The translations under genes and the position numbers were made by a program. The notes beneath the pieces were generated by a model. The model ran no database searches, was not told the origin of the DNA, and saw only the letters and a program-made list of their open reading frames with translations. DNA of 64,000 bases from an uncultured Ruminococcus sp. (lineage in GTDB: Bacteria; Bacillota; Clostridia; Lachnospirales; Lachnospiraceae). The DNA is taken from the NCBI GenBank assembly GCA_904418845.1, contig CAJFQC010000006.1, forward strand, positions 38,153 to 102,152, read 5' to 3'. Below, piece after piece: positions 1-7,318 of the stretch (position 1 is the first letter of the stretch; each line of letters starts with the position of its first letter).

Positions 1-518
1 ATCATCTCCTCATCCCGTTCGATCCTGCACCACTTGAACTCCCGGCCATAGATCAGGACGGCAATATACCAGCACTCTGCTCCCGTCACCGCCATGTAGT
101 GATGGCACTGTAATTCATAATGTGCGGGAATCTTCCCGTCTTTCCAATGATCCGCCAGATAGGGACTTGCCGTTTTACACTCCAGTCCGGCGTTCTCCCC
201 GACTACCATACGGTCTGCATCCGCAATCATAAAGGGATACTGCTCATTACAGAATATGGCGTTTGCGCGCCTGACCTTTTTCCCGGCCGCTTCCATGAAT
301 CTTCTTGCCACATAGTCCTCAAACTCCCTGCCCTGCCGCATTGCTTCGTTATCAGTCTGTTCTGTCTCTTGTGTCGTCTTGTCCAGATAGACCGCCATTG
401 CGGAGCGGTACGGGTTCAACCCGCAGACCGCCCCGGCATCCGATCCTCCGATACCATTTTTGCGGTATCTCAGCCATAATTCTTCCGCCATCCCCAATGT
501 AGATACTAATTTCTTCAT
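1..518 (-). CDS. YqaJ-type phage recombinase/exonuclease, partial (C-terminus beyond window)
   Basis: This reading frame starts at 518 and runs open to the window edge, so about 172 N-terminal residues are visible. It shows the YqaJ/lambda-exonuclease pattern: an early GIGGSDAGAVCGLNPYRS segment, the family's N-terminal signature, then a QGREFEDYVARRF helix, then the nuclease core IADADRM with GLECKTA, which supplies the acidic and Lys residues of a PD-(D/E)XK site. Such proteins resect double-stranded ends for single-strand-annealing recombination in phages and ICEs. A GGAGG-type site lies just upstream of the ATG. It is read in the same direction as the DUF932 gene just upstream of it. The family call is firm; the C-terminus is unseen. 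Confidence 0.85.
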   Translation of the reverse strand, partial: MKKLVSTLGMAEELWLRYRKNGIGGSDAGAVCGLNPYRSAMAVYLDKTTQETEQTDNEAMRQGREFEDYVARRFMEAAGKKVRRANAIFCNEQYPFMIADADRMVVGENAGLECKTASPYLADHWKDGKIPAHYELQCHHYMAVTGAECWYIAVLIYGREFKWCRIERDEEM

Positions 519-545
519 GGCGCTCTTCCCTCCTTTCTCCGTCTC

Positions 546-1478
546 CTATGCCGCGCTGACCATCTGGTATGCTTTATCAATCAGCGGGTTCCCCTCCACT
601 GTCCGGGCAAACAGGTTTTCCTTATAATTCGCTGTCTTTCTGAGCGGCTTTGAATGGGTGGCAAAATCAGATACCGCGTTGATGAAGCGGTAGGCATTGT
701 TCCCCACGTCCTTCAGATCCGGAGCGTCAAAATAGCGGCGTTTCATATCCTCCTGAAGCCGCTTCATGTTCCGTATCTGCTGGGGAGTTGAACCGTCCTC
801 CACAGGCAGGAGGATCTCAATGTAGTCCATGACCTGTTTATCCGTCAGTTTCTTCTTCCTTAAGGATTCAAACTCTTTCCCAAGCTCATCCATGTACGTC
901 TCTGCCATAAACAATGTGTCCTTTGCTTCTTTCATCTTTCCCCTGATATCCCCCGTATGGTTCATAGACCACGACCGTTTCGCCGTATTCAGCGCAAGGT
1001 TTAAGGTATTCTGGCACACCACCCGGATCGGCATCAGAGCCACTTTGATTGCGCCGCTCCCGTCATGGGCGTTGGAAAACAGGAGATAGGGACTGATCCG
1101 TTCCCCTGAAATGATGTACTCGTGGGGCATATGCGCCAGCAGCCATACCCGCCTGCCGCCCTGCAGGCTCCCGGCCGTCTCATAGCGGACGCCCTCTCCT
1201 AACAGTTCATCCGTAAAGGCAAAAGCCTCCCTGTTCTGCACAATTTTATAGCGGTCTGTCACCACACCCAGTACGCGCCTGTCAGAATCCCGGACATTTG
1301 CCCTGTATCCGTCAATCATTTCTTCTTCCCGCGTATAGATCGGCTCCTGAACTACGTTCCAGTTCAGTCCTGCCGCAACCAGCGCTCCCTCTGAATCCGG
1401 CGCTTCGATCACCTTTGTTCCCAGTCCGTGCCACGGAGCTGTCCTTACATAAAACATACTTTCCACATTTGCCGACAT
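546..1478 (-). CDS. DUF932 phage/plasmid-like protein
   Basis: This 310-residue protein has the DUF932 (phage/plasmid-like TIGR03299) layout. It opens with an N-terminal APWHGLGT motif, continues with VVTDRYKIVQNREAF, and then has the conserved RVVCQNTLNLAL segment followed by a charged helical region. Its biochemical role is not established. The family is typical of conjugative elements and phages and often sits beside recombination genes, as it does here next to the YqaJ-type exonuclease 27 bp downstream. An AAGGAGG site precedes the ATG. The length is normal for the family and I see no damage. Confidence 0.85.
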   Translation of the reverse strand: MSANVESMFYVRTAPWHGLGTKVIEAPDSEGALVAAGLNWNVVQEPIYTREEEMIDGYRANVRDSDRRVLGVVTDRYKIVQNREAFAFTDELLGEGVRYETAGSLQGGRRVWLLAHMPHEYIISGERISPYLLFSNAHDGSGAIKVALMPIRVVCQNTLNLALNTAKRSWSMNHTGDIRGKMKEAKDTLFMAETYMDELGKEFESLRKKKLTDKQVMDYIEILLPVEDGSTPQQIRNMKRLQEDMKRRYFDAPDLKDVGNNAYRFINAVSDFATHSKPLRKTANYKENLFARTVEGNPLIDKAYQMVSAA

Positions 1479-1546
1479 GATAAATTCCTCCTTTTTCTGA
1501 ATTATTTTTTACTTTTTTTCTGTTTCTCCTGTTCCCCATTTACCTG

Positions 1547-1621
1547 TCACTCATCCGCAATTACTTCCAGCAGCTTGATTCCGCATCCGAGCAGAACAAC
1601 CGCAATCTGGATTCCTTTCAC
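1547..1621 (-). CDS. Possible 24-residue hydrophobic peptide
   Basis: A GTG codon lies 6 nt after a strong GGAGGTGA-like site and opens a 24-residue frame (VKGIQIAVVLLGCGIKLLEV, then IADE). The peptide is mostly hydrophobic, with one Cys, so it could be a short membrane peptide. It sits between the terminator of the upstream gene and the DUF932 gene. I do not recognise a family. The ribosome site is the main support; no codon-level test is possible on so short a frame. Confidence 0.4.
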   Translation of the reverse strand: MKGIQIAVVLLGCGIKLLEVIADE

Positions 1622-1663
1622 ATGCTCACCTCCCTCCTGATAAATTTGTGTAATAAAATAAGA

Positions 1664-1685
1664 CAGAACCCGTTATTGGATTCTG
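1664..1685 (-). terminator. Probable intrinsic terminator
   Basis: On the minus strand CAGAATCC pairs with GGGTTCTG (one mismatch) around a 6-nt loop and is followed by a T-rich run. It lies about 30 bp past the stop of the gene ending at 1714. Confidence 0.5.
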
Positions 1686-1713
1686 CCAGATTTCACTATA
1701 ATATATCATTGAA

Positions 1714-1962
1714 TCAGGGAATATTTTCTACGTTCCCCTCGTCTATCCCGGACTCCCGTTCCTCTATCTCAGGCTCCTCATTATCTGTCTCAAACTCCTG
1801 ATCCTCTATCTGAGTTTTCCTCTTTTTATCCCTATACTTTACCTCCTCTAACTTATTTTTTGCATTGGTAACAGCACATCCTGCACCTAACATCAGATCT
1901 TCCACTTTTCCGAAAAATCCCGTTCCAATTCCTGTGCCAAACAGACCAAATCCATCAAACAT
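1714..1962 (-). CDS. Small hypothetical protein with glycine-rich N-terminus and acidic tail
   Basis: This 82-residue frame begins MFDGFGLFGTGIGTGFFGKV and continues into a helical, lysine-rich middle and a strongly acidic C-terminus full of Glu/Asp pairs. The start at 1962 is chosen because AAAGGAGG sits 8 nt upstream. A longer open frame to 2145 exists, but it crosses a strong hairpin (1986-2016), so I do not use it. The hairpin lies in the leader and may mark the end of the upstream transcript. I do not recognise a family. It belongs to the left accessory element. Confidence 0.6.
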   Translation of the reverse strand: MFDGFGLFGTGIGTGFFGKVEDLMLGAGCAVTNAKNKLEEVKYRDKKRKTQIEDQEFETDNEEPEIEERESGIDEGNVENIP

Positions 1963-2099
1963 CTCGCTTTCCTCCTTTTCCGCATGAAACGGCAGAGAAT
2001 CATTCCCTGCCGTTTTCATATCATTAGCTTTTCTATTTTTGTTGAATGGTTTCACTATGATAATATGTATTTGAAAATTTGAAATATTACATGAGAAAA

Positions 2100-2121
2100 G
2101 CAGGAAGATCGCTCTCCCTGC
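2100..2121 (-). terminator. Intrinsic terminator after the YARHG protein gene
   Basis: On the minus strand GCAGGGAG pairs with CTTCCTGC (one G-T wobble, 6-nt loop) followed by TTTTCTC. It lies 24 bp past the stop at 2145. Confidence 0.6.
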
Positions 2122-2144
2122 CGTTGCTATGTATATAACTACCA

Positions 2145-3941
2145 TTAATTAAATTCTGTTGTTCTCAGGTATGATTGATTATCTGTTATATCCATAATGA
2201 TTCCAGAATCTGTGCCTGAAAGCTCTCCCGACTTTACAATGGTCATATTTTCGGAATCAGACCATATCATTGTGATTATGTACCCATAATAGTCTACTTG
2301 TATTGTAGTATCGTCGATAATTGCTCCTTGCACTGTTAATATATCATAGGACATCTCTAATATTCTAAATGTCAAATTTACTGTACCGTCGCCATTTACT
2401 TGAACATTAACGTGTCCAGTAGTGCCTTCACTTCCTGTAATACAAGTGTACCAACCGTCCATACCGATAAAATTATCTGCTTTATTAATCCCACTTACTT
2501 CATCTTCAACTTTTTTAATCAGCTCAACATTCTTCTTCTCAAAGTCATTGAATACCTCGTCCGCATTAAACTGATCTGCCGGGACGGTTCCTTTATACCA
2601 GGGCATACTTTCAAAATACTGTTTATAGGTATCCTCACTGAAAATATAGCCGTGTCTTGCAAAAATTTCATTTCTTCCGATTGCAAGCCTGTCCGCTTCC
2701 ACACTGCGGACTTCATCCTCAGACAAATATTTTTTATCACTGTCCGGGAATATATATGCCTCTTGCATATAGCTGTCGATTTCATCCTGTGACATCTGCA
2801 TTACCGTTATCCGTATTATTTCTTCTCCGCTTGTTTCAAGCACAATATTAGTGCCGGCGTCAGCATCCAGATATGCGTACTGATCGTCCATCTGACCTGC
2901 CGACATATATGTATCTGACAACAGGGTGTCCGCTTCCGATAAACTCATCCCCGTCTTTACGCCGTGGAAAGCAGGCATATTTTCATTCACACCCTCCAGC
3001 ATGATGATATCTGCTGTTCCATCGGTACAGCTTATATATATGGCTCCGTCCAGAGCCATATACTCACCATATTCCTCATCACCCTCGATGCCAAGTTCTT
3101 TCAGCATCTCTTCCGGCTGTCCAAAATATGTCTCCAGATCAATGCCGGAATAATCCTCCGTCATCTCTCCTGGCATTGCAGTATCATCTTCTGCCGTTAT
3201 AACATCATAGTCCAAAGCGACGGATGCATCATATGTAAAAAGCATTTTTACAATCCAAAAAATGCTGCCCAGAATAAGTACCCAGAATACCGCACATATA
3301 ATCAGTACGTTTCTTAACAGATGCGGATGGGGTTTTCCTGATCTGCTTATTTCTTCAGCAGTTTTTTCTCCATTATAGATTTTCCCGATCAGGTTCATGT
3401 TGTCAAACATGATATAAGTAACGGCCATAGAACTGATTCCAAATGTAACAACATCTAACAAAGACCAAAGCAAAATAGTGCTCCCTTTCTCCTGTATCTG
3501 AATCCCATACTTTGGGGCGATCCGGTAAAGGCGCTCTCCCTGCGTGTAATACCAATACAACCCGTAAATCCCACAAGTCACCATTGACAGTAAAATCACG
3601 ACAATATAATTTTTACTCTGTTTCCCGTCTCCTTCACACACTTTATTCAGGTCTTTGACATATCCATACATTACATAAATACCGTAGATGCCAAAAGTAA
3701 TACAAGATAAAAGCAGGAATTTCCAAAAACTTCTGTATTTTATCTTACCCATATTTTCCATTTGATATTTCGGTATATACCCTGAGGCCGGACTTTCATC
3801 TTCTTTGTTCTCTGCCAGATTGTTATGTATTTCTAGTTTTATATCCTGTTCTTTATTTTCATCACTTTCTACAATAGCTCCACAATATGGGCATTTTGCC
3901 CATGTATCCTCAAGTTCTTTTCCACAATTCGTACAAAACAT
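2145..3941 (-). CDS. Zinc-ribbon/DUF4234/YARHG membrane protein
   Basis: This protein of about 598 residues starts at the ATG at 3941, chosen for the GGAAG-type site upstream. The first 25 residues form a zinc ribbon (MFCTNCGKEL, then CPYCG). Next comes a DUF4234-like block with repeated CGIYGLYWYY-type membrane segments, then another membrane helix near residue 220. The exterior part has a YARHG domain containing ARHGYIFSEDTYKQYF and ends in a beta-rich domain. Such proteins are membrane-anchored and of unknown role, possibly envelope sensing. Two smaller proteins downstream and upstream also carry a zinc ribbon or a lipoprotein signal, which suggests one small envelope-related locus carried by the element. 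Confidence 0.75.
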   Translation of the reverse strand: MFCTNCGKELEDTWAKCPYCGAIVESDENKEQDIKLEIHNNLAENKEDESPASGYIPKYQMENMGKIKYRSFWKFLLLSCITFGIYGIYVMYGYVKDLNKVCEGDGKQSKNYIVVILLSMVTCGIYGLYWYYTQGERLYRIAPKYGIQIQEKGSTILLWSLLDVVTFGISSMAVTYIMFDNMNLIGKIYNGEKTAEEISRSGKPHPHLLRNVLIICAVFWVLILGSIFWIVKMLFTYDASVALDYDVITAEDDTAMPGEMTEDYSGIDLETYFGQPEEMLKELGIEGDEEYGEYMALDGAIYISCTDGTADIIMLEGVNENMPAFHGVKTGMSLSEADTLLSDTYMSAGQMDDQYAYLDADAGTNIVLETSGEEIIRITVMQMSQDEIDSYMQEAYIFPDSDKKYLSEDEVRSVEADRLAIGRNEIFARHGYIFSEDTYKQYFESMPWYKGTVPADQFNADEVFNDFEKKNVELIKKVEDEVSGINKADNFIGMDGWYTCITGSEGTTGHVNVQVNGDGTVNLTFRILEMSYDILTVQGAIIDDTTIQVDYYGYIITMIWSDSENMTIVKSGELSGTDSGIIMDITDNQSYLRTTEFN

Positions 3942-4034
3942 CTTCTTTCTTCCTTTCATTACTTTTTCTTCTGTCTAATTTACAAACCTTCTCCTATGTA
4001 TTACACCTTAAACTTATTCCACTAAAAGGTATTC

Positions 4035-4589
4035 CTATTCAAGAATTTCCACATAATGGGCCGTAATTTCCGGGGAACCACCTACAAGCGTTTGCCCTGT
4101 CACCTGTCCATAAACCCCTATTGCCTCTCCAGCAATCGGTCTTGGCTCTGGTATTTCATCCATCCCTGTTACAACTATAGATTCACTCATAATCGTTCCA
4201 TCTTCAGTCATATAAAGCGCATCGCTTGTATATACACCAAATACTCCTCCTTCTATATAAACATATTTATCTTCATATTGTTTAGGGTATCTCATTATAT
4301 CAGTTATGGTTGTTACTATATATTCCTCTGAACTTTCAATTTGTTCATCACTTGAAGATCTCGTCTCATCTTCATTGAATAAAGATGATATAATTCCTAA
4401 AACAAGTAAAATAGCTAGACCAGATGCAGCCGTCTTTATTATCCATTTAAAGATTCCCCCTATACTGATACTCTCATCTTCTCGTTTTTCTTTATTCTCC
4501 GTACTATAATCACTTGGTATTTCATTTCCACAATACGGGCAGTGGCTCCATTTGTCTTTCACTTCTTTCCCACACTTCTTGCAAAACAT
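4035..4589 (-). CDS. Zinc-ribbon single-pass membrane protein
   Basis: This 184-residue protein opens with a zinc ribbon (MFCKKCGKEV, then CPYCGNE) nearly identical in style to its downstream neighbour. It has one membrane helix near residues 48-68 (TAASGLAILLVLGIISSLF), then a Ser/Glu-rich linker, and then a small beta domain from about residue 90. That domain contains YPKQYEDKYVYIEGGVFG and resembles OB-fold domains of the tRNA_anti-like type. The topology suggests a cytoplasmic ribbon and an external beta domain. Function is unknown. It is read in the same direction as the genes on either side of it. Confidence 0.65.
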   Translation of the reverse strand: MFCKKCGKEVKDKWSHCPYCGNEIPSDYSTENKEKREDESISIGGIFKWIIKTAASGLAILLVLGIISSLFNEDETRSSSDEQIESSEEYIVTTITDIMRYPKQYEDKYVYIEGGVFGVYTSDALYMTEDGTIMSESIVVTGMDEIPEPRPIAGEAIGVYGQVTGQTLVGGSPEITAHYVEILE

Positions 4590-4722
4590 ACCTTATTCTT
4601 CCTTCCACATTTTTTGTAAATATTAAATAGTCCTTATATCATTCTTTTTTTACACTGTTCAACATTTCTTTACATAAATTTAGGTGCTAATTTCCCGCAT
4701 TGATAATATTTCTGACACAAGT

Positions 4723-5298
4723 TTAGTTTGAGATAGAATCCGAAAAAGAACTCCTCTCTCTTTTTTCAATAGTAACTGTATCATCCGCATTAAAAATGAA
4801 TATTACCCCAGATTCATCATATCTTGAAAAATCTATATTATAAAAATTACTATTTTCCCCATCTTCATTGACAATTAAAAAATCCCATTTTAATGTATTT
4901 ATAGTCATTTCAAGGTTCACAAGTATACTCTCACTAATTTTTAGGGTATCATTTTGTAATAAATCATCTCCCCAACTCTCCGAATCTACTTTAGATGCAT
5001 ATATTTCACAGATCTCTTCTCCTGTATTATTTTTAATTATTATAGGTATTTCAAACATATCCTCTGGTTCTATCAATCTTATCTTTTCAGGTTCAGGTAG
5101 CGTATCATATGGAGTGTAATTGATTACGTCATCTTCAATTATTTTTACTATCCCACACCCTGAACAAGAAATTACTATAAAACAAAGTCCAACGGCAATT
5201 CGCACAATTTTATCAGATATGACATGAAATTCACTTAATAATTTCCATCGTTCTTTATGTTTTCCACTCCTCGTTTCTTTCCCATTTTCACTTTTCAT
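4723..5298 (-). CDS. Putative lipoprotein of unknown function
   Basis: Translation most likely starts at 5298, 9 nt after GAGGG; an in-frame GTG upstream overlaps that site. The protein of about 191 residues has an unusually long charged N-terminus of about 30 residues, then a hydrophobic stretch ending CFIVISCSGCG. This looks like a signal peptide with a lipobox-type Cys. The rest is a soluble, beta-rich, AT-rich-coded domain with no family I recognise. The base composition is lower in GC than the core genes, in keeping with transfer. It belongs to the left accessory element. Confidence 0.55.
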   Translation of the reverse strand: MKSENGKETRSGKHKERWKLLSEFHVISDKIVRIAVGLCFIVISCSGCGIVKIIEDDVINYTPYDTLPEPEKIRLIEPEDMFEIPIIIKNNTGEEICEIYASKVDSESWGDDLLQNDTLKISESILVNLEMTINTLKWDFLIVNEDGENSNFYNIDFSRYDESGVIFIFNADDTVTIEKRERSSFSDSISN

Positions 5299-5412
5299 AT
5301 TTACTTCCCTCACTTTTTCCTTAACTAAACTTTTTATATTTACACATCATTATACTACACCTATATTTTTATTACAATCAGAACTATAAAGTTTCTGAAA
5401 GGTACAAATTAT

Positions 5413-5733
5413 ATGAAAGAAATCAATTTTGAAAATATAGGTAAAAAACTAAAAGATATTCGAGTTTCCAAAGGACTGACACAGGAATACGTTGCTAATA
5501 TGGCAGATGTAAACACCAGCCACATTAGCAATATTGAAAATAATCGTGTGAAGATTTCACTTTCTACACTTATCCATGTATGTAATGCTCTGGAAGTGAC
5601 TGTTGATTCTATCTTAGCTGATGAATATAACAATCCTGTTTCCGTTCTGGAACATGAAATCTTGCTCGAAGTTCATTCATTCCCATTGGAAACTCAAAAA
5701 CAGATTTTAAAAATCATTCGAGCTTTACACTAA
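5413..5733 (+). CDS. XRE-family transcriptional regulator
   Basis: This 106-residue protein has a classical N-terminal Cro/CI helix-turn-helix at about residues 8-65: KLKDIRVSKGLTQEYVANMA, then SHISNIENNRVKISLSTL. A short C-terminal helical tail is probably for dimerisation. Proteins of this size act as repressors of mobile elements or of small operons. It is divergent from the lipoprotein gene, whose start is 115 bp upstream. A TATACT box in that gap could serve as its -10. The gene is AT-rich, like its neighbours. Confidence 0.85.
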   Translation: MKEINFENIGKKLKDIRVSKGLTQEYVANMADVNTSHISNIENNRVKISLSTLIHVCNALEVTVDSILADEYNNPVSVLEHEILLEVHSFPLETQKQILKIIRALH

Positions 5734-5734
5734 C

Positions 5735-5989
5735 TTAATCCGCTCCTTGAAATACTTCTGCCATCAGTTCACTTGCATATCGAAATCCTCTTACAAAGCC
5801 GCCCTCTTCCGCAATCGAAGCAATCAGAAATAATTTATCCCTGTATTGTTCATATTCTTTCCAATCCATAGCTTTTTTCTCCGACCTTGTCAGTTCCATA
5901 ATTTTTTCATAAATTTCTTTACTGACCTCATCCATTCCATTTTTCGTCTGTGCCATAGCGTTATATAATTCTCGTATTCTTTTATCCAT
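5735..5989 (-). CDS. Small helical protein, DUF6809-like
   Basis: This 84-residue, wholly helical protein has a C-terminus ending GGFVRGFRYASELMAEVF. That GF-x-x-G-x-x-hydrophobic ending is seen in DUF6809-type proteins of Firmicute mobile elements. It starts with AGGAG upstream and follows the RadC-like gene by 2 bp, so the two are cotranscribed. It is convergent with the XRE regulator, with 1 bp between stop codons. Function is unknown. The protein at 6863-7162 has a comparable central GFQCGLLFMQEIY segment and may be a distant paralogue. Confidence 0.6.
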   Translation of the reverse strand: MDKRIRELYNAMAQTKNGMDEVSKEIYEKIMELTRSEKKAMDWKEYEQYRDKLFLIASIAEEGGFVRGFRYASELMAEVFQGAD

Positions 5990-5991
5990 TA

Positions 5992-6441
5992 CTACACTCC
6001 TAATTCTCCTGACTCTCTAAAACTGTAATATCCATCTCCCACAATCACATGATCAAAAATCTCAATTCCTAACAGAGAACCGCCTTTTTCAATTCTTTCC
6101 GTAATCCTTCTGTCTGCCTCACTTGGTTCACAATCTCCTGACGGATGATTATGTATTAAGATGATTCCTGCAGCATTATTCAGGATCGAATGTTTAAATA
6201 TCTCTCTGGGTTCTGCCAATGATGCGTTTACCGTGCCAATCGACACTATTTCAACCGCTAACGGTTTGCTTCTCGCATCAACAGAAATAACCAACAGATA
6301 TTCCCGGTCAGCATCTTTTAAAATCTGCCCTGCCAATTCTGCGACTAACTCCGGCTCATTAATCCGCTTTCCCCCGTACGGCAGTTCCTTTTCTTTTACC
6401 ATTGTCAGACGGACTAATGGCACATAGTTTTGTCTTTCCAT
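5992..6441 (-). CDS. RadC-like JAB/MPN domain protein
   Basis: This 149-residue protein corresponds to the JAB-like C-terminal domain of RadC (usual full length about 225), without the N-terminal helix-hairpin-helix. The metalloprotease-like motif is complete: HNHPSGDCEPSEAD, with the upstream Glu in the NASLAEPREIF segment. The short RadC form is typical of ICEs and prophages, where it has been linked to recombination or anti-restriction, though its real activity is unproven. A GAGAGG site precedes the ATG. It forms an operon with the small DUF6809-like gene. Confidence 0.85.
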   Translation of the reverse strand: MERQNYVPLVRLTMVKEKELPYGGKRINEPELVAELAGQILKDADREYLLVISVDARSKPLAVEIVSIGTVNASLAEPREIFKHSILNNAAGIILIHNHPSGDCEPSEADRRITERIEKGGSLLGIEIFDHVIVGDGYYSFRESGELGV

Positions 6442-6668
6442 ACTCTTTTACCTCTCTTCTTCTGAAATTAAATTAAGCCGGAGCATTACCACCCCGGCTC
6501 TTTTTAATATAACCTTAATGAAGTTATTTTTCTTAGCAATTACTGACTGCCCACATCTCTTCCCTATCTCCATGACAATACTCCGTCCGCTCCCACTATA
6601 ATCATAAAATCTCCGCATATGACTAAAACATTCTGATAATAAATCATTTTATTTGGGAGGGATAGAAT

Positions 6669-6884
6669 GTGTCAAATCTACTTAGACCTGATTTCATATC
6701 ATATAGCGAAAACGAGTCTTTTTTAATGACTGCATCAGAACTTGCCGACTATCTGGGCGTTGGCAAAAACCGGGCTTACGAGCTTTTAAATTCCGGCGAA
6801 ATTAAAGGATTCCGCATAGGATCTATCTGGAAAGTCACAAAAACTGCAGTCGATCAGTACATTTACGAAAAATCCGGGCTTTGA
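6669..6884 (+). CDS. Excisionase-family HTH protein
   Basis: This 71-residue protein has the MerR-like winged helix of excisionases (helix_turn_helix_17 type): ASELADYLGVGKNRAYELL, then GEIKGFRIGSIWKVTKTAVD. The likely start is GTG at 6669, after GGGAGGG. An internal ATG at 6726 would remove only the leader. Such proteins bend DNA at att sites or act as small regulators. Its place at the lysS-proximal edge of the left element, next to three phased repeats, fits a recombination role. No integrase is visible on this side; it may lie beyond the window start. Confidence 0.75.
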   Translation: MSNLLRPDFISYSENESFLMTASELADYLGVGKNRAYELLNSGEIKGFRIGSIWKVTKTAVDQYIYEKSGL

Positions 6885-7162
6885 TTAAGCCCGGACTTTC
6901 CGCTCATTTTCTCGTTATTTTCTTTTTTCTGGTCCCTGCTCTTTGCCTTTCTCTCTGATAAACTCCCTCGCTCTGAATTATGATAAATTTCCTGCATGAA
7001 TAAAAGACCACACTGAAAGCCAATCTCCATATACACCGCAGGTATAACCTCTGTCAACTCTGTTGCTGCATCCATCAGATCTGAAATTCCACCTGGTCCA
7101 TATTTCTGTGCCACTTTTCCATATTCTTCAAACGCTTCATCCATCAGGCTCTCATAATCCAT
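6863..7162 (-). CDS. Hypothetical helical protein, convergent with the excisionase gene
   Basis: This 99-residue, mostly helical protein has no family I can name. The middle contains DAATELTEVIPAVYMEIGFQCG, split by no obvious domain boundary; the C-terminus is charged and probably disordered. Its last codons overlap the 3' end of the excisionase-like gene on the other strand (22 bp) and lie inside a terminator stem. The ribosome site is weak, so the start could be further in. It is the last gene of the left element before lysS. Confidence 0.5.
   Translation of the reverse strand: MDYESLMDEAFEEYGKVAQKYGPGGISDLMDAATELTEVIPAVYMEIGFQCGLLFMQEIYHNSERGSLSERKAKSRDQKKENNEKMSGKSGLNQSPDFS
6873..6895 (-). 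terminator. Terminator overlapping two convergent genes
   Basis: This is a perfect 9-bp stem, TCCGGGCTT with AAGCCCGGA, around 5 nt. On the minus strand it is followed by TTTTTC. It overlaps the last codons of both the excisionase-like gene and the convergent minus gene. Confidence 0.7.
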
Positions 7163-7191
7163 TCTTAAATTAAGCTAAAATCGTTTTATTC

Positions 7192-7227
7192 AAAAATCCC
7201 GGAAGATATCTCTCTCCCAGGATTTTT
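7192..7227. terminator. Bidirectional terminator-like hairpin between element and lysS
   Basis: AAAAATCC pairs with GGATTTTT across a 20-nt interior, giving an A-rich left and T-rich right flank on both strands. It lies between the element's last gene and lysS and may end lysS transcription. Confidence 0.5.
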
Positions 7228-7265
7228 CTTATATCTCTTTATAACTTTTTAAAACTTCGCTCAGA

Positions 7266-7297
7266 ATTGGTACAAAATTGGTACAAGATTGGTACAA
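7266..7297. repeat. Three phased copies of ATTGGTACAA, candidate integrase arm sites
   Basis: ATTGGTACAA occurs at 7266-7275, 7277-7286 and 7288-7297, an exact 11-bp period that puts all copies on one face of the helix. They lie 22 bp from the lysS stop, at the junction of accessory and core DNA. Tyrosine-recombinase arm sites look like this; that role is inferred. Confidence 0.6.
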
Positions 7298-7318
7298 AAC
7301 CGCTTTTCTTTTTCGATT

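Noticed and set aside
6476..6499. AGCCGG/CCGGCT hairpin with CTTTTTAA as a + strand terminator
   Set aside because: No + strand gene precedes it; it lies between divergent genes. It may be a leader structure, but I cannot assign a role.
7266..7297. Reading the three ATTGGTACAA repeats as a CRISPR array
   Set aside because: The repeats are 10 bp with 1-bp gaps. There are no 30-40-bp spacers and no cas genes.
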